This document shows, in pieces, positions 1-7,579 of a stretch of DNA of 39,523 nt. The DNA lies in contig JAGAPH010000094.1 of assembly GCA_017623375.1 (NCBI GenBank), forward strand, positions 1 to 39,523, given 5' to 3'. This DNA comes from Clostridia bacterium (lineage in GTDB: Bacteria > Bacillota > Clostridia > Oscillospirales > CAG-272). Each line of letters starts with the position of its first letter. The stretch's first letter is position 1. The translations under genes and the position numbers were made by a program. Below the pieces are notes generated by a model, which was not told the DNA's origin, did not search any database, and saw nothing but the letters and a program-made list of their open reading frames with translations.

Positions 1-6
1 CGCGCC

Positions 7-53
7 GCATTTGGAAGCCTCTCTCCGCTACGCTCCGTTCGGCTTCCAAATGC
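7..53. repeat. 13-bp inverted repeat (long hairpin)
   Basis: GCATTTGGAAGCC at 7-19 is perfectly complementary to 41-53, with a 21-nt loop. There is no T-run beside it, so it is probably part of the intergenic repeat material that extends to about 190 and not a terminator. No gene is visible in 1-261. Confidence 0.6.
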
Positions 54-120
54 ATAAAGGATGAACATAAAATGTGTATACAATCCTCTTGCACAACTGT
101 TTACAATCTTGCTCTTGACA

Positions 121-190
121 GAGGACGCCGGTCCCTACAACAAAGAGAGAGCGAACATGGATTATAAACCCACCGACAAATAAAAATTTG
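121..190 (+). repeat. Dispersed intergenic repeat, right-end fragment
   Basis: The stretch from GCGAAC to CACCGACAAATAAAAATTTG matches the right ends of the repeats at 20962-21403 and 28904-29132. The preceding GACGCCGGTCCCTAC block is a short palindromic motif. It appears to be a truncated copy of the MITE-like family seen across the chromosomal part of the window. Confidence 0.6.
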
Positions 191-215
191 ATGATTTATA
201 TATTTCATCTCAAAC

Positions 216-248
216 AAAAAATAAGCGGAATATATCCGCTTATTTTTT
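216..248 (-). terminator. Intrinsic terminator of the mtnN operon
   Basis: A perfect 14-bp stem (216-229 with 235-248) with loop ATATA. Read on the minus strand it ends in a T-run directly below the mtnN stop codon, so it closes the repressor/ABC-F/mtnN operon. Confidence 0.85.
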
Positions 249-261
249 ATCATGTCGGCAA

Positions 262-951
262 TTAAAGTCTGTCTATTATCGCTTCTATCAGCCTTTGGGA
301 CTGTGCGGCGGCGTGCTTCACCATTTCGGGATATTCCATAGTAGCCTTGCCCGAGGCACTGTCGGAAATCGAACGTACTATGAGACATTCAACGTCGTTT
401 ACGTAGCACACGTGCCCGATCGCCGCGCCCTCCATTTCGCAGCATACCGCTCCGAAATTGTCCGTGATGTATTTCTTCTTTTCCTCACTGCTGATGAATT
501 GGTCGCCCGAGGCTATGATGCCCGTATGGCAGGTCTTGCTCAGCTCGGCAGCGGCTTCACACGCTATTTTTCTCAGTCTTTCGGACGTGGGAAGCACTAC
601 CTTGTTGATGCCCGATATCAGTCCTATGGGGTCTCCTATGGGAGAGGTGTCCATATCGTGCTGGACAACTCCGTCGGCAATAGCTATATCAAGCAGGTCA
701 AGCTTGTCCGAAAGCGTTCCGCCCACGCCTGTATTGATCAGATGCGTTACGTTGAACTCAAGTATCATGGTCTGCGCGCAGATAGCCGCAAAGACCTTTC
801 CGATTCCGCATTTAGCGATCACCACGTCCTTGCCGTAAAGCCTTCCGCTGAAAAATTCAATACCGCTAATAATCTTCGTGCGAGGCTCTTCAAGCTTATT
901 TCTAAGTGCCTCCACCTCTACGCTCATAGCTCCTATTATTCCTATCTTCAT
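262..951 (-). CDS. mtnN: 5'-methylthioadenosine/S-adenosylhomocysteine nucleosidase
   Basis: Hydrolyses MTA and SAH to adenine and the thioribose or ribosyl-homocysteine, clearing by-products of polyamine synthesis and methylation in the cytoplasm. The N-terminus MKIGIIGAMSVEVEAL is the family hallmark. Also visible are the GIGKVFAA purine-site segment, NTGVGG, the CCEMEGAAIGHVC segment with the ribose-binding Met-Glu pair, and a RSISDSA stretch carrying the catalytic Asp. The length of about 230 aa is typical. A GTG at 963 with GAGGAG 4 nt upstream is an alternative start adding four residues. ATG 951 fits family alignment better and has AGGTG 9 nt upstream. It is last in the operon and lies 4 nt beyond the ABC-F stop codon (overlapping it if GTG 963 is used), so translation is probably coupled. 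Confidence 0.93.
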   Translation of the reverse strand: MKIGIIGAMSVEVEALRNKLEEPRTKIISGIEFFSGRLYGKDVVIAKCGIGKVFAAICAQTMILEFNVTHLINTGVGGTLSDKLDLLDIAIADGVVQHDMDTSPIGDPIGLISGINKVVLPTSERLRKIACEAAAELSKTCHTGIIASGDQFISSEEKKKYITDNFGAVCCEMEGAAIGHVCYVNDVECLIVRSISDSASGKATMEYPEMVKHAAAQSQRLIEAIIDRL

Positions 952-955
952 ATCT

Positions 956-2917
956 TTAAACACCTATCTCCTCATAAATTTCAAGCAAACGCTCCTCAAG
1001 GGCGTTCTTTTTTGTGTCAAGCTCAGAGAGCCTTACGTAATCGTATGCCGCCTCTCCCGACATTTCTGTTTCGATAGCCTCAAGCTCCGCCTCTATCTGC
1101 TTTTGCTCGGCGGCAAGCCTTTCCAATCGACGCTGAGCCTTTCGCGCGTCTGCCGCCTGCTTTTTGTTCTGCAGGTATATATCCTTGTTGGATGCGGACG
1201 GTGCGGATATGTCCGATTGCGGCTCTGATGCACACTCCGATGAAAGAAGCGCTCTGCGCTGCCTGTCGCGGCAAAGCTCCTCGTAGCCGTCTCCTGCCTT
1301 GTGTACGGTCATGTCCGTTGGCGGCTCACTTGGGCAGCCCGTCAGGTCAAGAAGCCTTGTGGCGAGCTTCCCAAGAAAATATCTGTCGTGAGAAACGGTT
1401 ATTACCGTTCCGTCAAATCCACAGATAGCCTCCTCAAGCGCCTCGCGGGAGTCTATGTCCAAATGGTTGGTGGGCTCGTCGAGAATAAGCAGATTTATAT
1501 CGGAAAGAATAAGCTTTGAAAGAGTAAGTCTGGCTCTTTCTCCTCCGCTCAGCTCACCCACCAGCTTGTAAACTTCGTCACCTGTGAAGCGAAACCTTGC
1601 AAGCGTGTTGCGTATCTCAAGCTCGGTAAGCGTTCGGTAGTTGCTCCAAAGCTCCTCAAGCACGGTATTTGAGGGGATGAGGTTCTGGTTTTCCTGATCG
1701 TAGTAGCCTACGTTTACGTTATATCCCATATCCACGTATCCCTTAGTGGGGGTAAGCCTGCCCATAAGTATTTTTATAAGCGTGGATTTTCCGCAGCCGT
1801 TGGGACCTACTATAAACAGTCTGTCGTTTCGCTTGACTACCAAGGAAAGCTCCTTGATGAGAGTAGGCGATGAGGGGTAAGCAAAGCTGATGTCCTTCAG
1901 CGTAATTACGTCGTTTCCGCTGGCAATGGACGAGGAGAACTTAAAGCTTATGCCCTTTGGCGCGTCCTTGGGACGCTCTATTCTTTCTATCTTTGCAAGC
2001 TGCTTGAGACGGCTCTCCGCGGCAATGATGTTGCGCTCCCTGTTCCACGCTCTCTGCTGAGCGATATACGCCTCCTGTCTTGCGATCTCCTTTTGCTGGT
2101 TCTTGTAGTGCTTTTCCTGTATCTCACGGTCGATACGTCTCTGCTCCATGCTCCCTGTGTAATTTCCTACGTAAAGCTTGGCTTTATGGTATTCGATGCA
2201 AAGAGTCTTATTGGTTATTCGGTCGAGAAAATAACGGTCGTGGGATATGACCAGCACGCATTTTTTATATGCGGCGAGAAAGGACTCAAGCCAGCCGAGG
2301 GTCTCCATATCAAGATGGTTTGTAGGCTCGTCGAGCATGAGGATATCGGGCTCTCTGCAAAGCTCTCGGGAGAGAGCGAGACGTGTACGCTGACCTCCGC
2401 TGAGGGAGGAGAATGGGCGGCTCATGCTATCGGAGTCAAAGCCCATTTTAGAAAGTGTGGAGGCGCACCTGCCGCGAAACTCAAGTCCACCGTCTCTGAT
2501 AAAGCGTTCGTTGAGAGATGTGTATTCGGAGACCAAGGACTCCTTGCTTCTGCCTTGCGTATCGTTACCGTCGGCGAGCATAGCCTCGAGGGCGGCAAGC
2601 CTTTTCTCCGCTTCTAAAAGCTCGGGGAAGGAGTTGTACATCACCTCAAGCGCGCTTGCCTCTCCGTCCTCGCCCTCAAAATCACAGAATGCGTCGTCCT
2701 GCCGAAGTATGCCTATGCTTTTATCCTTTGAAATATATATGCTTCCCCCGTCGGGCTCAAGCTCGCCAAGTATAAGCTTGAAAAGCGTGGACTTTCCGCA
2801 GCCGTTAGCGCCTATGATCCCTATTCTGTCACATTCGTCCGCGGAGAACGAGACACCCGTCAGTATGGTATTCGTGCCGAATGAAAGGGAAAGATTTTCC
2901 GTACTTAATGCGATCAT
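956..2917 (-). CDS. ABC-F family ATPase (Uup/YdiF-like)
   Basis: A soluble protein with two ABC ATPase domains and no membrane segment, of the ribosome-associated ABC-F class, whose members adjust translation or protect ribosomes. Domain 1 has Walker A GANGCGKST at residues 36-44, signature LSGGQRTRLALS and Walker B DILMLDEPTNHLD. Domain 2 has Walker A GPNGCGKST, signature LSGGERARLTLS and a second LLILDEPTNHLD. The interdomain linker is rich in Arg, Gln and Glu, as in ABC-F proteins. A C-terminal coiled coil of about 80 residues (from ADARKAQRRLERL) matches the Uup/YdiF type. It lies 9 nt after the S24 regulator and just before mtnN. A role in antibiotic resistance cannot be decided from sequence; a housekeeping translation factor is as likely. 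Confidence 0.93.
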   Translation of the reverse strand: MIALSTENLSLSFGTNTILTGVSFSADECDRIGIIGANGCGKSTLFKLILGELEPDGGSIYISKDKSIGILRQDDAFCDFEGEDGEASALEVMYNSFPELLEAEKRLAALEAMLADGNDTQGRSKESLVSEYTSLNERFIRDGGLEFRGRCASTLSKMGFDSDSMSRPFSSLSGGQRTRLALSRELCREPDILMLDEPTNHLDMETLGWLESFLAAYKKCVLVISHDRYFLDRITNKTLCIEYHKAKLYVGNYTGSMEQRRIDREIQEKHYKNQQKEIARQEAYIAQQRAWNRERNIIAAESRLKQLAKIERIERPKDAPKGISFKFSSSIASGNDVITLKDISFAYPSSPTLIKELSLVVKRNDRLFIVGPNGCGKSTLIKILMGRLTPTKGYVDMGYNVNVGYYDQENQNLIPSNTVLEELWSNYRTLTELEIRNTLARFRFTGDEVYKLVGELSGGERARLTLSKLILSDINLLILDEPTNHLDIDSREALEEAICGFDGTVITVSHDRYFLGKLATRLLDLTGCPSEPPTDMTVHKAGDGYEELCRDRQRRALLSSECASEPQSDISAPSASNKDIYLQNKKQAADARKAQRRLERLAAEQKQIEAELEAIETEMSGEAAYDYVRLSELDTKKNALEERLLEIYEEIGV

Positions 2918-2926
2918 AAAATATCC

Positions 2927-3553
2927 TTACAGTTTGATTTTTACTTCCAAAGCGATGCCGAGGATCCTTGCCTCTCCCGACTCGAAATCGTCGGTGGACA
3001 GTTTTATGGGTTCATAGTCCTCGTTCTCGGGAATAAGGTAGATGTTTTTCTGGGAGCGTCTGAAGCGTTTTACCGTTGCACTGTCGCCACCCACAAGACA
3101 CGCCACTATATCTCCGTTCTCGGCATACTGCTGCTTTCTGAAAAGCACCAGCGAGCCGTTGACCATGCCGATGTTCTTCATACTGTCTCCGCAGACCTTG
3201 AGGAAGAAATATTCGTCAACGTCGTCCACGTCGGCAAATTCATGTCCCAATATGGTCTCGTTTGTTATGATGGGGGAGCCCGCGCGTATCTCGCCGATAA
3301 TTGGTATCATTTTTTTAGCCTTGACCGAGGTATATCCCGCAAGCTCACTCTCTCTGCCCACTCGCGAGCCGAGAAGAGAGTCAAGGCTTACTCCGAAATG
3401 ATCGGCTATGCGTTTCATTTTGTCCGCCTTGGGAACGGAGCGTCCGTTTTTCCAATCGGTAAATGTGGAGGCAGAAATGCCCGTTGCCTTTGACACCCTG
3501 TAAACGGTGGTATTGTTCAGCTTAAGAAGCTCTTCAAAGCGTTTGTAGCTCAT
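2927..3553 (-). CDS. XRE-HTH/S24 LexA-like self-cleaving repressor
   Basis: A 208-aa repressor of the CI/LexA type. Residues 5-60 form a Cro/CI helix-turn-helix (RVSKATGISASTFTDWKNGRSVPKADKMKRIADHFGVSLDSLLG, split here only for naming). The C-terminal half is a peptidase S24 domain with cleavage site Ala91-Gly92 (EIRAGSPI), nucleophile Ser124 in CGDSM and catalytic Lys162 in SATVKRF. All residues for RecA-stimulated autocleavage are present, so it may respond to DNA damage. The HTH is XRE-type and not the winged helix of canonical LexA. It is the first gene of the operon with the ABC-F and mtnN genes. A sigma-A promoter and a palindrome over the start site lie immediately upstream, suggesting autoregulation. 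Confidence 0.9.
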   Translation of the reverse strand: MSYKRFEELLKLNNTTVYRVSKATGISASTFTDWKNGRSVPKADKMKRIADHFGVSLDSLLGSRVGRESELAGYTSVKAKKMIPIIGEIRAGSPIITNETILGHEFADVDDVDEYFFLKVCGDSMKNIGMVNGSLVLFRKQQYAENGDIVACLVGGDSATVKRFRRSQKNIYLIPENEDYEPIKLSTDDFESGEARILGIALEVKIKL

Positions 3554-3605
3554 GTTGCACCTCTTTATTATTTAATGAGGAAATGTAAAAATAATTTTGA
3601 AAAGC

Positions 3606-3625
3606 ATTATGAAATCCGTCATAAT
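3606..3625 (-). promoter_or_regulatory. Probable operator of the S24 repressor
   Basis: ATTATGA at 3606-3612 and TCATAAT at 3619-3625 form a 7-bp inverted repeat with a 6-nt spacer, 14 nt downstream of the -10 box. The position around the transcription start and the two-fold symmetry suit a dimeric CI-like repressor. Confidence 0.55.
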
Positions 3626-3639
3626 ACATTCCTTATATA

Positions 3640-3668
3640 ATTATACGTTATTCTTTCAATATTGTCAA
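3640..3668 (-). promoter_or_regulatory. Sigma-A promoter of the repressor/ABC-F/mtnN operon
   Basis: On the minus strand, TTGACA (3663-3668) and TATAAT (3640-3645) are both perfect consensus with a 17-nt spacer. They point at the repressor start codon, about 87 nt downstream. Confidence 0.88.
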
Positions 3669-3760
3669 GAATAAAATAGGATTTTAAAGAAATTCAATAC
3701 GGCAGACATTTTGGGAAAGATTTCGGAAAACCGAAAATATTGTTTGTAAAAAAATTCAAG

Positions 3761-3788
3761 ATTAACAGAAACAACATATTTTGTTAAT
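3761..3788. promoter_or_regulatory. Inverted repeat upstream of HAD gene
   Basis: ATTAACA (3761-3767) and TGTTAAT (3782-3788) form a 7-bp inverted repeat with a 14-nt spacer in the AT-rich divergent region. It could be an operator for the HAD gene. No strong -35/-10 pair for that gene was found. Confidence 0.3.
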
Positions 3789-3846
3789 ACCAGAATTATT
3801 AAATTAAAGTAAAATTATCTCGATATCTGATGAGGAGGGACGGAAA

Positions 3847-4626
3847 ATGGGAAAATTTTCGGGAATACTGTTGTGTACTGATTTTGACAATACACTGGCG
3901 TATGGGCAGAAGGTCTCTCCGCGCAATACTGAGGCGATAAAATATTTTCAGGATAACGGCGGTCTTTTTACTATCATTTCCGGAAGAAGCGAATACTTTT
4001 TCAATAACCACACAGAGATAATCCGTCCCAATACCTATCTCGGTTGTGTGAACGGCTCGGTCATATACGATCCCTTTGAGGACAGGATAGTTTGGGAGGG
4101 CTTTATGTCGGGTGACATGGTTACTCCTGCCATTAAGATAATAAATGACGTTAAAAATATCAAAAATATAATGGTGTTCAGACAGGGAGAATTGATTACC
4201 GTGATGACGGACGGAAAGACTGCTTACGAGGAGCTTCGCGCCGCCATGTCCTTACCCGTTTATAAATTGATATTTCATTCCTTGCCCGACACTCCCTTTA
4301 CACAGGAGGAGTGCAGGACTATATCCGAATATCTCGGAGAAGAATTTGAAGCCATGCGGAGCTGGAATTGCGGTATAGAGGTGCAGAGCAGGGGCTGTAA
4401 TAAGGGGCGCGCGGCAAAACGGATAGCGGAGCTTACGGGGGCGAAGCTTTTGGTGTGTGTTGGCGATTACGAGAACGATATCTCCATGATAAAGGAGGCA
4501 GATATCGGCTATGCGGTGGAAAACGCTCTTGACTCGGTCAAGGCAGTGGCGGACAGAGTGACCGTGGACGTAAGGGAAGGAGCTATAGCAGCGGTTATAG
4601 ATGACTTGGAGAAAATAAAAATATAA
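3847..4626 (+). CDS. HAD superfamily hydrolase, Cof-type
   Basis: A cytoplasmic phosphatase of HAD subclass IIB (Cof/YidA type), expected to dephosphorylate sugar phosphates or similar small metabolites. Motif I is CTDFDNTLAYG with nucleophile Asp and acid/base Asp two residues later. Motif II is IISGRS. The conserved Lys is within the NKGRAAKRIAEL segment, and motif IV is VCVGDYENDISMIKEAD with the Mg-binding Asp residues. The length of 259 aa is normal. GAGGAGG ends about 9 nt before the ATG. It stands alone between the repressor operon and the CarD-like gene, with its own terminator. The exact substrate cannot be read from sequence. Confidence 0.9.
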   Translation: MGKFSGILLCTDFDNTLAYGQKVSPRNTEAIKYFQDNGGLFTIISGRSEYFFNNHTEIIRPNTYLGCVNGSVIYDPFEDRIVWEGFMSGDMVTPAIKIINDVKNIKNIMVFRQGELITVMTDGKTAYEELRAAMSLPVYKLIFHSLPDTPFTQEECRTISEYLGEEFEAMRSWNCGIEVQSRGCNKGRAAKRIAELTGAKLLVCVGDYENDISMIKEADIGYAVENALDSVKAVADRVTVDVREGAIAAVIDDLEKIKI

Positions 4627-4645
4627 AAATACAATTACTTCGTAT

Positions 4646-4692
4646 AGGCATAAATCACAAGCACCGATTGGGCTTTTTTGTGAATTATGCCT
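4646..4692 (+). terminator. Terminator after the HAD gene
   Basis: AGGCATAAATCACAA (4646-4660) pairs with TTGTGAATTATGCCT (4678-4692) with one mismatch and is followed by TTTT. Its end overlaps the -35 region of the next promoter. Confidence 0.7.
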
Positions 4693-4693
4693 T

Positions 4694-4722
4694 TTGAATT
4701 TTTTCGCGTTTTGTGGTAAAAT
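4694..4722 (+). promoter_or_regulatory. Promoter of the CarD-like gene
   Basis: TTGAAT (4694-4699), a 17-nt spacer and TAAAAT (4717-4722). The CarD-like ATG follows at 4769 with AAGGAGG upstream. Confidence 0.75.
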
Positions 4723-4768
4723 ATTAATATAGGAAACAAGTATCATCCGAGACGTAAGGAGGGCGCGA

Positions 4769-5323
4769 ATGTTTGAGGTTGGCAGCTATGTGATATACCG
4801 TTCCGAGGGAGTGTGTGTCATATCCGACATACGAAGCGAAAGCTTTGGTATGATAGGCAAGGAGGAGGAATATTATATACTGACACCTGTAAATGACGGA
4901 AAGTCTACGGTTTTCGTGCCGCTTGCTAACGAAAAGCTGGTGGGCTTTATGCGCCGTTTGCTGACTGCTGAGGAGATAACGGCTATGCTGAGTGAGCTGA
5001 GAGATGAACGTTTGGAATGGATAACCGATAGCCGTGCCCGCAACAACTCTTTTAAGGAAGTTCTCCTTCGTGGAGACCGTCGGGAGCTTATCGTGCTGGT
5101 AAACACGGTTTCGGAAAAGCTCGATCAGATCGCGGAAAGCGGAAGAAAGGCGGGCTCTACCGACCTTAATGCGCTTCACAAAGCGGAAAGAATGCTTTAT
5201 GAGGAGTTTTCGGCAACTACGGATATCGCTTCAATGGATAAGATAGTTCCGTTGTTGAGAGGGCATATATCTCTATTGCCGAGGAAAAAGATAACTGATG
5301 CGTGGGGAAACGAACGGATATAA
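4769..5323 (+). CDS. CarD/CdnL-family transcription regulator
   Basis: CarD-like proteins bind the RNA polymerase beta subunit through an N-terminal Tudor-like domain (shared with Mfd) and stabilise open promoter complexes. The N-terminus FEVGSYVIYRSEGVCVISDI followed by YYILTPVNDGKSTVFVPLAN is the RNA-polymerase-interacting domain (residues 1-60). The helical C-terminal part (70-184) includes ELRDERLEWITDSRARNNSFKEVL, the basic DNA-contacting stretch, and continues into helices rich in Glu and Arg. 184 aa is near the usual 160-180. It has its own promoter, and the tRNA-Ser promoter lies just downstream on the same strand. Confidence 0.88.
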   Translation: MFEVGSYVIYRSEGVCVISDIRSESFGMIGKEEEYYILTPVNDGKSTVFVPLANEKLVGFMRRLLTAEEITAMLSELRDERLEWITDSRARNNSFKEVLLRGDRRELIVLVNTVSEKLDQIAESGRKAGSTDLNALHKAERMLYEEFSATTDIASMDKIVPLLRGHISLLPRKKITDAWGNERI

Positions 5324-5384
5324 GCGAGAGAAGAAAAAGGCGAAAAGTTTTTCGGATTTTTTTCGGAAAGATAGCAAAAACATA

Positions 5385-5413
5385 TTGACAAAACGGCAAA
5401 AATAGGGTATAAT
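5385..5413 (+). promoter_or_regulatory. Promoter of tRNA-Ser
   Basis: Perfect TTGACA (5385-5390), 17-nt spacer and perfect TATAAT (5408-5413), 38 nt upstream of the mature tRNA 5' end. A full-consensus promoter is usual for stable RNA genes. Confidence 0.92.
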
Positions 5414-5450
5414 ATTAAAAGCAGGTCTTGAGAAACGGCAGACTTGTTAT

Positions 5451-5542
5451 GGAGAAGTACTCAAGAGGCCGAAGAGGCGCCCCTGCTAAGGGTGTAGGTC
5501 GGGTATACCGGCGCGAGAGTTCAAATCTCTCCTTCTCCGCCA
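5451..5542 (+). tRNA. tRNA-Ser (anticodon GCT)
   Basis: The acceptor stem GGAGAAG (5451-5457) pairs with CTTCTCC (5532-5538), followed by discriminator G and an encoded CCA. The anticodon loop CTGCTAA is closed by CGCCC/GGGTG and reads GCT, decoding AGC and AGU serine codons. A long variable arm (around GTCGGGTATACCGGC) confirms a class II tRNA. The T arm is GAGAG-TTCAAAT-CTCTC. The 3' 23 nt form the integration site of the island; the tRNA is intact, so the left end of the island regenerates the gene. Confidence 0.97.
5520..5542 (+). repeat. attL (23-bp tRNA 3'-end repeat)
   Basis: From TTCAAATCTCTCC to CGCCA, identical to 20327-20349. It includes the T-loop, the 3' acceptor strand and CCA of tRNA-Ser, the classic target of tyrosine integrases. 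Confidence 0.93.
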
Positions 5543-5543
5543 G

Positions 5544-5572
5544 AAAAAGTCCTTGATTTTCAAGGACTTTTT
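5544..5572 (+). terminator. Terminator after tRNA-Ser, supplied by the island
   Basis: AAAAAGTCCTTG (5544-5555) and CAAGGACTTTTT (5561-5572) form a perfect stem with a 5-nt loop and T-run. It lies inside the island, so integration replaces the host terminator; the corresponding host one is at 20350-20388. Confidence 0.88.
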
Positions 5573-5641
5573 TCATTTTCATAGCTCAAAAATCCCTTAC
5601 AATCCCATACGGACATAAAAATCACGATTTCCCATACTGGT

Positions 5642-5667
5642 AGCACGCAGAAATGCGTGCTTTTTTT
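5642..5667 (+). terminator. Second intrinsic terminator at the island left end
   Basis: AGCACGCA (5642-5649), loop GAAA, TGCGTGCT (5654-5661), then a T-run. It isolates the island from transcription coming from the tRNA. The following 240 nt up to 5906 contain no convincing gene, only the repeats listed separately. Confidence 0.8.
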
Positions 5668-5683
5668 GTTTTCAATCGGCGTT

Positions 5684-5696
5684 GGTTGCTCGAACA
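5684..5696 (+). repeat. 13-bp island repeat, copy 1
   Basis: GGTTGCTCGAACA occurs here and at 18563-18575, once near each end of the island, in the same orientation. It is a candidate protein-binding site shared by the two ends. Confidence 0.45.
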
Positions 5697-5739
5697 TTTT
5701 TTCATAATAACGGTTATAAAACGCCATATAATGCATAAG

Positions 5740-5785
5740 TAGATATAACTCTAACTTCTCGTTGATGGCTGAGTCGTTATATCTA
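5740..5785. repeat. 10-bp inverted repeat at island left end
   Basis: TAGATATAAC (5740-5749) is complementary to GTTATATCTA (5776-5785), with a 26-nt loop. It lies upstream of the 528-aa gene and could be an operator, an Xis/Int site or part of a folded leader. Confidence 0.5.
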
Positions 5786-5824
5786 CGGTGTATCAAACAA
5801 ACCTTGCGGTGCAAGCACCTATAA

Positions 5825-5865
5825 GCCAGTAAGGAAACAGTTTGGTTAAAATTGTTTCCGCTGGC
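5825..5865. repeat. Interrupted inverted repeat before the 528-aa gene
   Basis: GCCAG (5825-5829) with CTGGC (5861-5865), and GGAAACA (5833-5839) with TGTTTCC (5853-5859), make a 12-bp interrupted stem ending 41 nt before the start codon. It could act as a leader hairpin. Confidence 0.5.
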
Positions 5866-5906
5866 GTATGTCATAACGTTAAATTAAAGTAAAGGAGATA
5901 TAAACA

Positions 5907-7493
5907 ATGCAGATAATGCAAATCTTTCAATCAAAATATGATTTTGTAACAAGTAAAAGGTTTAATAACAAAATCAAGGAATACGAAAAGTTAGGCTTTG
6001 TAATCACCAATTCAATTATTGATGATTGCAATTTAGCTTATCTTGACCAAGTATTGCTTTGGTTAAATCCTAATCGGTATTTAAGATATTTAGATGGTTA
6101 TTTACTCTATTTTGGTGATGATGCTACCCTTAAATATTGTATCAAAAGTAATGGTGCATATCAACTTTTTGGTAAACAACAATTCTTTAGACCGTTTGCC
6201 TTTATTAAAGATGTTTTAGGCTTTAATGAGTATCAAACGTATTATATTCTTCATACCTTTTTGAAGAAAGTCAATAAAACGGATATTGCAAATCTTCTTA
6301 AAACAGAATATCCATTGTTGAGATCAAATGTTCCTGTAAATGATACGTTTCTTAATTATTACAAAAAGTTTAAGCCCAGTAAGGATGGTTTAGCTAAGCT
6401 TTATGGTATTTATGAGTATAAACATCATATAGATCATAACTTGCTGTCAACGATGATGTTTAATCGTTTTATTACCTTAGACAATCAAGGCAATATATAC
6501 TATCCTACATCCTATAATGGTAAGGTTGTGTCAGTTTATAATTTGTCCGCAGACGAGCTTTATTGTAGTGATCGAAGCGTTGGTTCTTTCTTTACAGAGC
6601 ATCCAGCATCCAAAAGTATGGATGCGGTAAAAAGGTTATTTGTTTTTAGCGACATTCTGGATATGCTAAGCTTCATTACCTTGTATCGCAACAATTTGTT
6701 TTCGTCCTTTAAGATTTTCAAATCTCAAACTGGTTACTTATCCTTGAATGGTAATAATTATGATGAATTTGTTCGTTTCATAAAACAGCATCCAAACATT
6801 AAGACCGTATTTGATTGCACTAAAAACCAAGGTTACCACTTTATACACGAAATTAAGCAATACGGTGATGATGCCAATGTAATAATAACATCAACTGATA
6901 ATCTTAGTACCGAAGAAGCTGAGTTTCAAGGGCGTCTGGAACGCCAGTTTTATGCATCTGGCAGGTACAACCAATACCGTATTGAAAGCCGATTTAAGAG
7001 CAAACTTAAAAAATATCTTAGCGAAGATATTTTCTTATGGGATCTTCACGACATTTTGAAAAATTATGATTGCGATGGCAACGGAGCTGTAAGCTGGCAA
7101 GCCATATTACAAAAAGAATATGCCAAAGGAAACATTTCAGCCGATGAAGCTATGCTTTTAAGCAAAGAGGCGATTGATCAATGGGCTGTCAAAAAACCAG
7201 TAGCAAAGAACACTACTGAAAAGCAGGAGCTAAACGCAAATAGCATAAAGGTTGGCGATGCTGTAGAACACAATAAATATGGCGTGGGTAGAGTTAAAGA
7301 GATTACGGATAATATGGTTATTGTTTCATTCAACGTAGAAGAAAAGAAATTCCCATTCCCGATGGCTTTTGATAACAAATTCTTATTCCAATGTCAAAAC
7401 GAACAGCCAATGCCTGTTGTCGAAGTTGATGAAAGCTATATTCCGATAAGTATATTTGATCGCAACCTGCCAGACGATTACCTTCCTTTTTGA
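5907..7493 (+). CDS. Island protein of unknown function; possible Toprim-like domain, C-terminal SH3-like domain
   Basis: 528 aa, no signal peptide or membrane segment. It is rich in Tyr, Phe, Asn and Lys and more AT-rich than the chromosome. Around residues 200-330, a segment with NIYYPTSYNGKVVSVYNL, LFVFSDILDMLSFITLY and KTVFDCTKNQGYHFIHEI resembles the layout of DUF3991/Toprim-type primase-related proteins. The acidic residues do not form a clear Toprim motif, so this is tentative. Residues 447-500 (IKVGDAVEHNKYGVGRVKEI, then FPFPMAF) match the small beta-barrel domain with a G-D-x-V-x-H-x-x-x-G-x-G-x-V pattern, as in UvrD C-termini and many Firmicutes proteins, suggesting nucleic-acid or protein binding. 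AAAGGAGA precedes the ATG. It is the only large gene at the left end and may be a DNA-maintenance or defence gene. Confidence 0.6.
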   Translation: MQIMQIFQSKYDFVTSKRFNNKIKEYEKLGFVITNSIIDDCNLAYLDQVLLWLNPNRYLRYLDGYLLYFGDDATLKYCIKSNGAYQLFGKQQFFRPFAFIKDVLGFNEYQTYYILHTFLKKVNKTDIANLLKTEYPLLRSNVPVNDTFLNYYKKFKPSKDGLAKLYGIYEYKHHIDHNLLSTMMFNRFITLDNQGNIYYPTSYNGKVVSVYNLSADELYCSDRSVGSFFTEHPASKSMDAVKRLFVFSDILDMLSFITLYRNNLFSSFKIFKSQTGYLSLNGNNYDEFVRFIKQHPNIKTVFDCTKNQGYHFIHEIKQYGDDANVIITSTDNLSTEEAEFQGRLERQFYASGRYNQYRIESRFKSKLKKYLSEDIFLWDLHDILKNYDCDGNGAVSWQAILQKEYAKGNISADEAMLLSKEAIDQWAVKKPVAKNTTEKQELNANSIKVGDAVEHNKYGVGRVKEITDNMVIVSFNVEEKKFPFPMAFDNKFLFQCQNEQPMPVVEVDESYIPISIFDRNLPDDYLPF

Positions 7494-7579
7494 GTACCAC
7501 GCAAAAAAATTTGTTATTAGACAAAAAATCAGTTATATTTACAAAAACACATAGTATAATAAAGATAGGTAGTGGTGAA

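Noticed and set aside
5560..5874. A 104-codon minus-strand frame at the island left end
   Set aside because: It runs through two terminators and inverted repeats, has a doubtful start and shows no domain.
7490..7579. Extending the 36-aa peptide to a TTG start at 7490
   Set aside because: The TTG overlaps the previous stop and has no ribosome site; ATG 7580 is more reasonable.
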